From contig CAZKCO010000005.1 of NCBI GenBank assembly GCA_964551335.1, positions 124,001 through 188,000 of the forward strand: a stretch of 64,000 nt of DNA, read 5' to 3'. Within the stretch, counting starts at the first letter, position 1; every line of letters begins with the position of its first letter. The position numbers and the translations under genes are program-made. The DNA comes from Tunicatimonas sp964551335 (GTDB lineage: Bacteria; Bacteroidota; Bacteroidia; Cytophagales; Cyclobacteriaceae). The notes beneath the pieces were generated by a model. That model was not told the DNA's origin. It searched no databases and worked only from the letters and a program-made list of their open reading frames with translations. Shown here one piece after another: positions 1 to 8,110 of this stretch.

Positions 1-483
1 TTCGTAGGTCTCATCTCGCAGATTTTGCGATACAGCCGTTACACCATCCGACTGATTAATACTGAATGCCACTACCGGAGCAAAAGACTTGTCTTTGCCA
101 ACTAACGTAATATCGGTACCGTGCAACGTAGTTACTATCGGAATATTGATTTTTTCCACTTTTAGAATTTGCTTAGCCATATAAGCAGCCGAAGCGTGCG
201 GTATAGCATAATGCGCGTGCAAGACATCTAACTGCTCATATTTGGCAACATCTACCATTTTGCTGGCCAATGCCGATTCGTAGGGTTGATATTGAAACAA
301 TGGATAGGTCCGCACATCCACCTGATGATAGGTCAGGTTTTCGTTGAAGAAATCCAGTCGGCTGGGTTGCGAATAGGTAATAAAATGAATTTGGTGCCCC
401 TTTTTGGCCAGGGCCTTGCCCAGTTCGGTGGCCACTACACCGCTTCCCCCGTAAGTAGGGTAACAAACAATACCGACTTTCAT
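1..483 (-). CDS. bshA: BshA, N-acetyl-alpha-D-glucosaminyl L-malate synthase (partial, N-terminal part)
   Basis: The gene runs off the left edge, leaving 161 codons from the ATG at 483. BshA is a GT4 glycosyltransferase that joins UDP-GlcNAc to L-malate, the first step of bacillithiol synthesis in the cytoplasm. The N-terminus reads MKVGIVCYPTYGGSGVVATE, the glycine-rich nucleotide-sugar binding start typical of BshA. It is followed by an HAHYAIPHA stretch and a TTLHGTDITLVG stretch, both characteristic of the family. It lies 68 bases downstream of the GH3/serine-hydrolase gene on the same strand, and the two may be co-transcribed. The family call is secure; the C-terminal donor-binding domain is outside the window. 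Confidence 0.92.
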   Translation of the reverse strand, partial: MKVGIVCYPTYGGSGVVATELGKALAKKGHQIHFITYSQPSRLDFFNENLTYHQVDVRTYPLFQYQPYESALASKMVDVAKYEQLDVLHAHYAIPHASAAYMAKQILKVEKINIPIVTTLHGTDITLVGKDKSFAPVVAFSINQSDGVTAVSQNLRDETYE

Positions 484-551
484 AAAAAATTAACTGTCTA
501 GTCAAAAAGAATGTTCTCCGAATGAAATTCTCCGAACAGGCTCCCGGCGAT

Positions 552-3437
552 TTATTCGCGGCCCTGGTAATCCTGCATTGCCTGATAAACAACCGATTGT
601 ATCTTTGTACGTATCCCTTCGGTAAGAAGTTTAGTATTACGGGCACTGGGGTGCACCCGGTTGGAAAGGAAGATATAGACCAGATCGTATTTAGGGTCTA
701 CCCAGGCTGAAGTACCCGTAAAGCCCAGATGACCAAACGAAGACAAAGAGGCCTCCGGTGCCGTAGGCCCCCCATCACGAAAATGCTCGGGCTTGTCCCA
801 GCCTAACCCTCGCCGACTATCATTATACGGACGCTGACTGAACATTTTTACGGTACCCGACGGAAAATAACGCTGACCTCCGTAATAACCATCCTGCAAA
901 TTCATTTGCATTAGAACCGCCAAGTCGTTCGCATCGCTAAACAAGCCAGCGTGACCTGCCACTCCGCCGCTTAGTGCTGCTCCTTCATCGTGTACTGTAC
1001 CCTGTACCAAAGTGTTACGAAAATGAGTATCCAGTTCGGTAGGGGCAATTTCGTCTTGAGAGAACTGGCACAGGGGGCGGTAGCGCAGGGTGCGCAGGCC
1101 TAGAGGATCATAGATATGCTGATCGAGAAACTCATCCAATGGTTGGTTAGTGATACGTTCAATCAGATGCTGTAGCATATAAAACCCCAAATCACTGTAG
1201 CGATAATTATACGATGGCTTCCAAGATGGTGCCCTCCGTCCCCTCAGCCTCCGTAGCTCCGACTGAACCGTCCAGTTCCACACTGAGTCTTTCAGGGCCT
1301 CGGTACCGTACAAGCCAACCGTAATAGGTTGGGTAAAGTTCTGCTCGGGATAGTAGCGGTATAAGTCGGGTTTGAGCCCTTCTTCATTAGTAGTAAACAT
1401 CCAAAAAGGGACGAAGGATCGTAAGCCAGCCCGGTGTAGTAACGCCTCACGTATAGTAATCCGGGCTTTATTCGTATTCTCTAGTTCGGGCAGGTAGTAC
1501 GAAAACCGGTCGTCTAACGAGAACGCTCCCTGCGAGTACAATAGCATGGCAGCCTGCACCGTAGCCGCTACTTTCGTGACCGACGCAATGTCGTAAATCG
1601 TCTGGTTAGTAATGGGAAGGAGCGAATCGTAGGTCTGATAGCCGTAAGCTTTTTGGTAGATAACCGAACCCCGACGGGCTATCAGTACCTGGCACCCTGG
1701 AGTCATCTGCTCTTGAATAGCCCAATGAACTAGCGAATCAATCAGCTGAAGAGAATCTGGATGAATCAGTACCTCTTCGGGAAAAGAATAGCGCAGGCGC
1801 TGTAACGGTTTCATTTCAACACCTGTACCAGCCGCCAATCCATTGGATACTTTGACCGGCAACCGCCCCCGGGCACCTATTGCCCCAAACAGTAATTGAG
1901 GGGCTACCTTCTGCGCTAATGAGTCGGTTTCGTAGGCACAAACCAAGGTATTGAACCGGTCGAAGCTGGCGAGCCGGTGCGGAGATCCGAAAAATACCAG
2001 CGTAACATTGGTCTCTTCGTGCAGAAATTTCAGAAAGGCCATGGTTTTCTTAGGGATCACTCTTTTTTCTGCTCCCGGCTTTTCGTGAATGGCTACTACT
2101 ACCTGGTCGTAGCGCCGCAGTCGTTCATAAGTTTGCTCGTAATCAAGCTTATCGGAAGTTTTTGGTACTGTATAGTGGGTGAAGAAGGTATAGCGGTCAA
2201 GGTATTTTTGAAAATGTGTTGCTTGGGCAGGATTGTCCGCAATAGTCAGTGAAGCAAAAGTAGCCGTATCCAGCACACGAAACGGGAGAAGTTTATCTTC
2301 ATTCCGCACCAGTGTAACCGACTGCTCATAAAGTTGCTGCTTTAATAAGCGAGGAGAGTAGCTTTGCCAAGGCAATGTGTCTTCCCGAACAGTATCAGCA
2401 GGCGCATCCAAACCCACCCGATACTTGAGCAGTAGCACCTTGGCCACTCTGCGGTCTATTGCTTCCTTATCTATTACTCCTGTCGCTACGGCGTCTCGTA
2501 TTTGCCGGATCGTTTCTTTGACATTCTTAGGAGCAAAGATCACATCATTGCCCGTTTGCAGCGCATGTATTCCAGAGTTGGCGGCATCGGGCTGGTTGAT
2601 CATGGGGTGCGAAAAGACTAAGCCTTCCAGTTGAAATGCTTGTTCCTGTAAAACAGGAGGGCGTTGTTTGGGACGCAGGGTGCTGGCAGGAGGTATATCT
2701 TGCAGCTCGATTTCACCCAAATGAGCAATTAAGGTCCCTTTTGTAGATGGAGTTTCTGCACTTTGCTGAGCGCTGGTTTCTGGAGCAATTCGCTGGAAAA
2801 ATGGTATTACGCCGTATTCTTTCATTCCGGCCATATAGGCTAGCCCTTGCTGCAACCCTTCAATGGGCCGGTCGCTAAAACCACTTTCGGCAGTATACTC
2901 TAGGCCGTTATGACCCACTGAAACAATAGGGGCTATATTTAGATGGATTCCGATAGAACGGCACTCTCGCGCTACTGCTGCTCCGGTTTCTCGCAAATAA
3001 TCCAGATCCTGAATTGCACCCAACGTCTGCAGGCGAGGATACATCCAAGCCGAGTCTACACTGCTACCAAGTCCCCGTTCGGCACTGATCCCCATTAGCA
3101 ACGGAAGGCTAGTTGCCCGTTGAAATTGCTCTATCTGCTGTTTTAAATTATTAAACTGGGCTTCCTTAAAAATGATGCCTCCTAAGGAATGGGTTCTCGT
3201 TAGATATTCTATATCTTGCACATATTGATGGTCTGAAGTAGAAGAAACCGGCAAAAAAAGCAATTGACCGATTTTCTCTTCCAGGGTTAAAGTATCCAAA
3301 ATCTGATTAACCCACTGGCTCTGCGAAACACGTTCGACAGACATAGCAGCGGCCTTGTCAGAATGATACTGAGCCACAGAAAACACCGGTAATAACGCGG
3401 CTAAGGAAAAGAAAAGCGCATAAACTTTTTTTGGCAT
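552..3437 (-). CDS. Secreted GH3-like / serine hydrolase (beta-lactamase fold) fusion with degenerate GH3 domain
   Basis: The protein has 961 residues from the ATG at 3437. An upstream ATG at 3467 adds ten residues, but the internal start puts MPKK and the hydrophobic core of a signal peptide (cut after VAQ) at the N-terminus. Residues about 40-540 follow the NagZ-type glycoside hydrolase family 3 fold (TLEEKIGQLLFLP; GIHLNIAPIVSVG). Residues about 560-950 form a class C beta-lactamase-like domain with S-x-x-K (SVTK, Ser619/Lys622), the Y-S-D motif near 747 and a GHLGFTGTS motif near the end. Known relatives act on cell-wall muropeptides. The GH3 half is odd: the KHFPGHGD loop is absent, and the catalytic aspartate position (normally SDA or TDA) reads FSHPM. 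It is probably a non-catalytic GH3 scaffold with an active serine hydrolase or amidase domain. It lies just upstream of bshA. Confidence 0.85.
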   Translation of the reverse strand: MPKKVYALFFSLAALLPVFSVAQYHSDKAAAMSVERVSQSQWVNQILDTLTLEEKIGQLLFLPVSSTSDHQYVQDIEYLTRTHSLGGIIFKEAQFNNLKQQIEQFQRATSLPLLMGISAERGLGSSVDSAWMYPRLQTLGAIQDLDYLRETGAAVARECRSIGIHLNIAPIVSVGHNGLEYTAESGFSDRPIEGLQQGLAYMAGMKEYGVIPFFQRIAPETSAQQSAETPSTKGTLIAHLGEIELQDIPPASTLRPKQRPPVLQEQAFQLEGLVFSHPMINQPDAANSGIHALQTGNDVIFAPKNVKETIRQIRDAVATGVIDKEAIDRRVAKVLLLKYRVGLDAPADTVREDTLPWQSYSPRLLKQQLYEQSVTLVRNEDKLLPFRVLDTATFASLTIADNPAQATHFQKYLDRYTFFTHYTVPKTSDKLDYEQTYERLRRYDQVVVAIHEKPGAEKRVIPKKTMAFLKFLHEETNVTLVFFGSPHRLASFDRFNTLVCAYETDSLAQKVAPQLLFGAIGARGRLPVKVSNGLAAGTGVEMKPLQRLRYSFPEEVLIHPDSLQLIDSLVHWAIQEQMTPGCQVLIARRGSVIYQKAYGYQTYDSLLPITNQTIYDIASVTKVAATVQAAMLLYSQGAFSLDDRFSYYLPELENTNKARITIREALLHRAGLRSFVPFWMFTTNEEGLKPDLYRYYPEQNFTQPITVGLYGTEALKDSVWNWTVQSELRRLRGRRAPSWKPSYNYRYSDLGFYMLQHLIERITNQPLDEFLDQHIYDPLGLRTLRYRPLCQFSQDEIAPTELDTHFRNTLVQGTVHDEGAALSGGVAGHAGLFSDANDLAVLMQMNLQDGYYGGQRYFPSGTVKMFSQRPYNDSRRGLGWDKPEHFRDGGPTAPEASLSSFGHLGFTGTSAWVDPKYDLVYIFLSNRVHPSARNTKLLTEGIRTKIQSVVYQAMQDYQGRE

Positions 3438-3508
3438 GAGGGCGTTCTTCTGATACCTTTCAAACAAGACAATCCGTTGTTTAGTGCAGCTTTTAATTAA
3501 TAAGATTT

Positions 3509-3874
3509 ATGAGAATTCCTACCCTAACTCGGCTTCCTAGTCATAGAAAATTTAACTTCGAGCCTCGCTATTACGACCCTATTAAAGAAGACGTTGAGGA
3601 GCGAACATCTCGCATAGAGCAAGAATTGCGCCAACGCACTTCCATAGCTACTGGCTACTCATCCGGCATTCACGGATCATTTGCTCGCCGGGCTAGCTAC
3701 AACAAAAGCTCTAATATTCTGCAAGGTATCATTATGATTACTTTGTTTGCCCTTATTTTCGGCTATTTATACTTCGGGAACAATATTTTCCATGTACTTT
3801 GGCTGGTTTTTCCTATTTACGTATATTTTAGATTTAAACAAATTGCTGGAAAGCGGCAGAAACCACAGCTCTAA
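3509..3874 (+). CDS. Small membrane protein upstream of mutL, function unknown
   Basis: The protein has 121 residues and I assign no function. The first 70 residues are polar and basic, with a motif-like FNFEPRYYDPIKED stretch followed by a charged probable helix (EERTSRIEQELRQR). Residues about 72-110 form two closely spaced hydrophobic segments, so the C-terminal half sits in the inner membrane with a short basic tail. It ends 38 bases before mutL on the same strand and is probably co-transcribed with it. The divergent neighbour starts only 71 bases upstream. Base composition is like the neighbours, so there is no sign of transfer. Confidence 0.75.
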   Translation: MRIPTLTRLPSHRKFNFEPRYYDPIKEDVEERTSRIEQELRQRTSIATGYSSGIHGSFARRASYNKSSNILQGIIMITLFALIFGYLYFGNNIFHVLWLVFPIYVYFRFKQIAGKRQKPQL

Positions 3875-3912
3875 GTCTGTTTTTTTAAATTTCTCGGGAG
3901 GGTACGTTTTTT

Positions 3913-5796
3913 ATGTCTGATGTAATCCAGCTTCTTCCAGATGCTATTGCCAACCAGATTGCGGCAGGTGAGGTCGTGCAAAGACCAGCCTCAGTAGTGA
4001 AAGAACTGCTGGAAAACGCTATTGATGCGGGCGGCTCAATGATAAGCTTGGTAGTGAGGGATGCCGGCAAAGGGTTGATTCAGGTAATTGATGACGGAAG
4101 GGGTATGAGTCCGACCGATGCCCGGATGTGCTTTGAGCGGCACGCTACCTCTAAGATCAGGCGAACCGAAGATATTTACGATATTCATACGCTGGGTTTC
4201 CGGGGTGAGGCGTTGGCCTCTATTGCTGCCGTGGCCCAGGTAGACCTGACTACTCGCCGACCCGAAGACGAGCTAGCTACTCGCGTGATTGTGGAAGGCT
4301 CTCAATTTAAGCGTAGCGAACCCACTACCGGAGCAGTTGGCACCAACATTTGCGTAAAAAATCTATTTTATAACATTCCGGCTCGCCGTAGCTTTCTGAA
4401 GTCCAATTCCGTAGAACTACGGCACATTATGGATGAGTTTTACCGGGTAGTGTTGGCTCGACCCGACCTGGCTTTCCGGTTTTATCAGGGCGATACGCAG
4501 GTGCATGACCTTCCAACCGGTTCCTTATCAGCCCGTATCAGTGCGCTGTTCACTAATGCTTATCCTCAAGAGTTGCTTCCCTGCGACGAGGAAACCCAAC
4601 ATGTGCGCGTAAGCGGCTTTGTAGGCAAACCCGAATTTCATAAGCGCACCCGGGGCGAACAGTTCTTTTTCGTGAATCAGCGCTACATTAAGAGCGGCTA
4701 CCTACACCATGCCGTCATGAGCGCCTACGAGGCCATGCTTCCCGAGGGTAGCTTCCCTTTCTATACCCTGTTCCTGGAGATTGATCCGCAGCATATTGAT
4801 GTGAACGTTCACCCTACCAAGACAGAGATAAAGTTTGCCGACGAACGAACCATCTATGCTATTGTAAGGGCTGCCGTGAAACGATCGCTGGGTACCAATT
4901 TGGTGACCCCGGTGTTCGACGAAGAAAACCACTTTGCTATCTTTCCTCCACTTCCTTCACCTTCCCCCACCGAATCTACTACCATTCCTTCCAAAGTGAA
5001 TCTGAAGGAATACAAATCATTTCAGAGTGCCGAGCCTAATAAGCAGGCGAACCTTGAACATTGGGAATCGCTATACCAATCTTCCGATGAAAAATCTCAC
5101 TTTGATTTTCCCGAAGAAGAGACCTCCGGCGAAACATCGGAGCTTGAACCTCAGGTTACGTTGCAAAGTGCGGTAAACCGGGCGTCACACGGAGGCGAAA
5201 TGTTTTTGGAGTCAGAAAAAAAGGCGGCTAGCGATCCGCCTTTTCAGATTCATCATACCTACGTGGCGGTACACGTGAAGTCGGGATTGATGCTCATTGA
5301 CCAGCAGGCAGCCCACGAACGTATCTTATTCGAACAATATTCGTTAGCGTTGGAGAAAAAGTCAGCAGTTTCTCAACAGTCGCTGTTTCCTCAAACCATT
5401 CGGATGCAACCAGCAGACTTAGAATTGTTGAAGGAATTAGAAGAGGAAATTATAGCGATGGGATTCTCGTTTATAGTAACTGGAAACAATACGCTGGTGG
5501 TGCAGGGCGTGCCGCCGGACGTAAAAACCGGAACTGAGCAAGAAGTGCTAGAAGGAATTATAGAACAGTATAAGAGCAATCAGGAAAAGCTGACTCTGAG
5601 CCGAAGGGATAATATGGCCCGGTCCATCGCTAAACGGATGTCGATGAAGCCCGGCCAACGGCTAAATGAAGCCGAAATGCGGGCATTGATTGATCGCTTG
5701 TTTGGCTGTATTCAGCCTGATTACGCTCCCGATGGCCGCAGAACGTCCTATGTATTAGAATTAGAACAAATAGCCACGTTTTTCACTACCCGATAA
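3913..5796 (+). CDS. mutL: DNA mismatch repair protein MutL
   Basis: The protein has 627 residues, a normal MutL length. The GHKL ATPase half shows motif I (ELLENAIDAG), motif II (DDGRGM) and motif III (TLGFRGEALASI). A proline- and acid-rich linker covers about residues 340-440, followed by the dimerisation domain. The metal-binding endonuclease motif DQHA(x)2E(x)4E of many MutL proteins appears here as DQQAAHERILFE, with His replaced by Gln. The C-terminal CPHGRP motif is altered to PDGRRT. The start has a purine-rich site (gggagg at 3897) about ten bases upstream. MutL couples MutS mismatch recognition to strand removal; mutS lies about 17 kb away on the other strand. The next gene begins one base after the stop. 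Confidence 0.97.
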   Translation: MSDVIQLLPDAIANQIAAGEVVQRPASVVKELLENAIDAGGSMISLVVRDAGKGLIQVIDDGRGMSPTDARMCFERHATSKIRRTEDIYDIHTLGFRGEALASIAAVAQVDLTTRRPEDELATRVIVEGSQFKRSEPTTGAVGTNICVKNLFYNIPARRSFLKSNSVELRHIMDEFYRVVLARPDLAFRFYQGDTQVHDLPTGSLSARISALFTNAYPQELLPCDEETQHVRVSGFVGKPEFHKRTRGEQFFFVNQRYIKSGYLHHAVMSAYEAMLPEGSFPFYTLFLEIDPQHIDVNVHPTKTEIKFADERTIYAIVRAAVKRSLGTNLVTPVFDEENHFAIFPPLPSPSPTESTTIPSKVNLKEYKSFQSAEPNKQANLEHWESLYQSSDEKSHFDFPEEETSGETSELEPQVTLQSAVNRASHGGEMFLESEKKAASDPPFQIHHTYVAVHVKSGLMLIDQQAAHERILFEQYSLALEKKSAVSQQSLFPQTIRMQPADLELLKELEEEIIAMGFSFIVTGNNTLVVQGVPPDVKTGTEQEVLEGIIEQYKSNQEKLTLSRRDNMARSIAKRMSMKPGQRLNEAEMRALIDRLFGCIQPDYAPDGRRTSYVLELEQIATFFTTR

Positions 5797-5797
5797 T

Positions 5798-6604
5798 ATG
5801 TTCGGCAACTTAACTCCTACGGTAAAAAACCTTTTGATCATAAACATTGCGATTTTTGCACTGCAATCGCTACTGTTTTCTACCGACATGTTTGTGAACT
5901 TGTTCGGCCTCCGCTACATCAATGCCGAAACTTTCCGCCCTTACCAGTTTATTACTCACCTGTTTATTCACGGAAGCCTCTTTCACCTGTTTGGTAATAT
6001 GTTTGCCTTATTTATCTTCGGTCCACTTCTGGAGCGGGTTTGGGGCAGTCAGCGATTTTTGTTGTTTTATCTCATTACCGGATTGGGGGCTAGTTTACTG
6101 TACTCTGCTATCAATTATTACGAAGTAAACCAACTGGAACAAGCGGCTGACCGCGTGCTAGAGGAAACTACTCCTGATCGTTTGTCTACTTTCGTATTGG
6201 AAGAGGCTGAATTCGCGTACCAACGTAGTAATCAGATAAAAACATTGGTAGACGGATTCTATGATAACCCGAATAGCAATTCATACGTAAGCCAAAGCCG
6301 ACAATTGGTGCGCGAGATTGTGCAAAGCAAGGCGAACATTCCCATGGTAGGTGCTTCGGGAGCGGTTTTCGGTATTTTGATGGCCTTTGGGCTATTGTTT
6401 CCCAATACCGAATTATTTTTACTGTTTTTTCCTTTTCCAATTAAGGCAAAGTACTTTGTTTTGTTCTACGGATTGTATGAGCTATGGGCAGGGTTCTCCC
6501 GCCAGCCAGGCGATAATGTAGCACACTTTGCTCACCTGGGAGGTATGCTATTTGCTTTTATCCTGCTTAAACTATGGAAGGATAAGCGCGATGTATTTTA
6601 TTAG
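5798..6604 (+). CDS. Rhomboid family intramembrane serine protease (first of tandem pair)
   Basis: The protein has 268 residues and several membrane segments. The rhomboid catalytic dyad is visible: GASGAVFG carries the nucleophile Ser, and NVAHFAHLGG carries the His in the last core helix. HLFGNMFALFIFG matches the His/Asn oxyanion-hole helix. Rhomboids cut membrane proteins inside the bilayer. An insertion of about 65 polar residues (roughly 110-175, from NYYEVNQ to QSKAN) separates the third core helix from the Ser helix. It would form a large extramembrane loop not found in GlpG. The ATG sits one base after the mutL stop, so translational coupling is likely. The substrate cannot be predicted. 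Confidence 0.9.
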   Translation: MFGNLTPTVKNLLIINIAIFALQSLLFSTDMFVNLFGLRYINAETFRPYQFITHLFIHGSLFHLFGNMFALFIFGPLLERVWGSQRFLLFYLITGLGASLLYSAINYYEVNQLEQAADRVLEETTPDRLSTFVLEEAEFAYQRSNQIKTLVDGFYDNPNSNSYVSQSRQLVREIVQSKANIPMVGASGAVFGILMAFGLLFPNTELFLLFFPFPIKAKYFVLFYGLYELWAGFSRQPGDNVAHFAHLGGMLFAFILLKLWKDKRDVFY

Positions 6605-6613
6605 TAGTAGACC

Positions 6614-7513
6614 ATGAATAATATATTAGATGAACTAAAGTATGCGTTTCAGCGGCCCAATAACGGCCTCATGCAGATTATCGTGATCAACCTGATCATC
6701 TTTTTGGCACTACTCATCATTTGGGTACCACTTACCATGTCGGGGGCAGAAAACATTTACCGGGTCATCGTAGAACAATTATCACTACCTGCCGCCTTAG
6801 GAAAATTTATTTACCGTCCCTGGACGTTAATTACTTATTTCTTTACGCACGAAGGTTTCTTTCATATTCTGTTTAATCTATTATTCCTCTACTGGTTCGG
6901 CAAGATTATCCGGGAGTTTCTGGGGGACGAAAAGGTAGTAAATCTATACATATTGGGAGGATTAGTTGGAGGTATTTTCTATATTCTGATATATAATCTT
7001 ATTCCTTACTTTGAAGATCGGATTGTAGGTTCGGAGATGGTAGGTGCTTCAGCCGGTGTTTATGCCGTGGTGGTAGGAGCGGCTACGTTTATGCCTAATT
7101 ATTCTATTCCTCTTATTCTGTTAGGACCCGTCCGGATTAAGTACATTGCTTTATTTTTTGTGATCATGTCGTACGTGGGTTCGGTAGGAAGCAATGCGGG
7201 AGGAAACTTAGCGCACTTGGCCGGAGCCGGACTTGGGTTTTTGTTTATCAAACAATTACAAAAGGGTAACGATTTGGGTAAGCCGGTCACCCAGTTTCTC
7301 ACTTTCATAAAGAGTTTCTTCGTACGCCAGCCCAAAGTGAAAGTTTCGTACCGCAATACTAAGACCAAGAACGGTCGCCCCAATAAGTCCAGTGCTAATT
7401 ATGAGACCAAGCAGGAAGAGATTGATGCTATTCTAGACAAAATATCGGCCAGCGGCTACGATAGTCTCACCCGCGAGGAGAAGAAAAAACTGTTCGACGC
7501 CAGTAAGAACTAA
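6614..7513 (+). CDS. Rhomboid family intramembrane serine protease with C-terminal cytosolic domain (second of tandem pair)
   Basis: The protein has 299 residues. The first 210 form a six-helix rhomboid core: HILFNLLFLYWFGK matches the His/Asn helix, GASAGVYAVV has the nucleophile Ser, and GGNLAHLAGAGLGF has the catalytic His. Residues about 225-299 form a soluble tail with a basic linker and a short helical module (EEIDAILDKISASGYDSLTR), a C-terminal domain common on rhomboids of this phylum. It starts nine bases after the first rhomboid, so the order small membrane protein - mutL - rhomboid - rhomboid looks like one transcription unit. Both active sites appear intact, so neither copy is an obvious pseudoprotease. 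Confidence 0.9.
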   Translation: MNNILDELKYAFQRPNNGLMQIIVINLIIFLALLIIWVPLTMSGAENIYRVIVEQLSLPAALGKFIYRPWTLITYFFTHEGFFHILFNLLFLYWFGKIIREFLGDEKVVNLYILGGLVGGIFYILIYNLIPYFEDRIVGSEMVGASAGVYAVVVGAATFMPNYSIPLILLGPVRIKYIALFFVIMSYVGSVGSNAGGNLAHLAGAGLGFLFIKQLQKGNDLGKPVTQFLTFIKSFFVRQPKVKVSYRNTKTKNGRPNKSSANYETKQEEIDAILDKISASGYDSLTREEKKKLFDASKN

Positions 7514-7684
7514 CGTTAGTCCACAGCGAATAGTCGACAGTCCACCGTTGAGTAAGTTAAGTAGCGAGTAGACTTTCTCTATCTTTCTTGTGACTTCACT
7601 GTGCGTTCCAAGCTATTGCTATTATCTTCTTTTTTACGTTGTTCACCGCATACCGCGGTACAACCCTTGCTCACTGTTCATTGT

Positions 7685-8107
7685 TTATGTCCCCCAGGCG
7701 GTTAGCACTAAGCGGCGAGAGCCGCCGTGGTCGCGATGCTCGCAAAGGTAAATTCCCTGCCAGGTTCCCAGGTTTAAGCGCCCGTTAGTAATTGGGATTT
7801 GAACGCTACTGCCCATCAGTGAGGCTTTAATGTGAGCGGGCATATCGTCCGAGCCTTCCAGCGTATGTTCGTAGTAGGGAGCGTTTTCGGGTACCATTCG
7901 GTTGATATGGCGTTCAAAATCGCCCCGCACAGTGGGGTCGGCGTTTTCATTAATAGTGAGGCTGGCCGAAGTATGCTGGATGAATACCTGCAACAGGCCA
8001 GCCTTAATGTTCCGAATATCTTCAAATTCCCGCTCAATATGATGGGTGACCAAATGGAACCCCCGGGGATGGGCGGGTAAGCGAATTTCTCGTTGGTATA
8101 CTTGCAT
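7685..8107 (-). CDS. YjbQ family protein (UPF0047, secondary thiamine-phosphate synthase-like)
   Basis: The protein has 140 residues, the full family length. The conserved core is clear: FIQHTSASLTINENADP, then YYEHTLEGSDDMPAHIKA and GTWQGIYLCEHRDHGG near the C-terminus, with the conserved His and Glu residues of this beta-barrel family. E. coli YjbQ has weak thiamine-phosphate synthase activity, but the physiological role is unsettled. It begins three bases after the beta-helix lipoprotein gene ends, so it is the last gene of a prfA - lipoprotein - yjbQ unit. The fold call is firm and the function is not. Confidence 0.9.
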   Translation of the reverse strand: MQVYQREIRLPAHPRGFHLVTHHIEREFEDIRNIKAGLLQVFIQHTSASLTINENADPTVRGDFERHINRMVPENAPYYEHTLEGSDDMPAHIKASLMGSSVQIPITNGRLNLGTWQGIYLCEHRDHGGSRRLVLTAWGT

Positions 8108-8110
8108 AGA

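Noticed and set aside
2377..2634. A plus-strand frame inside the GH3 fusion gene
   Set aside because: Shadow of the minus-strand gene; the composition reflects its codons.
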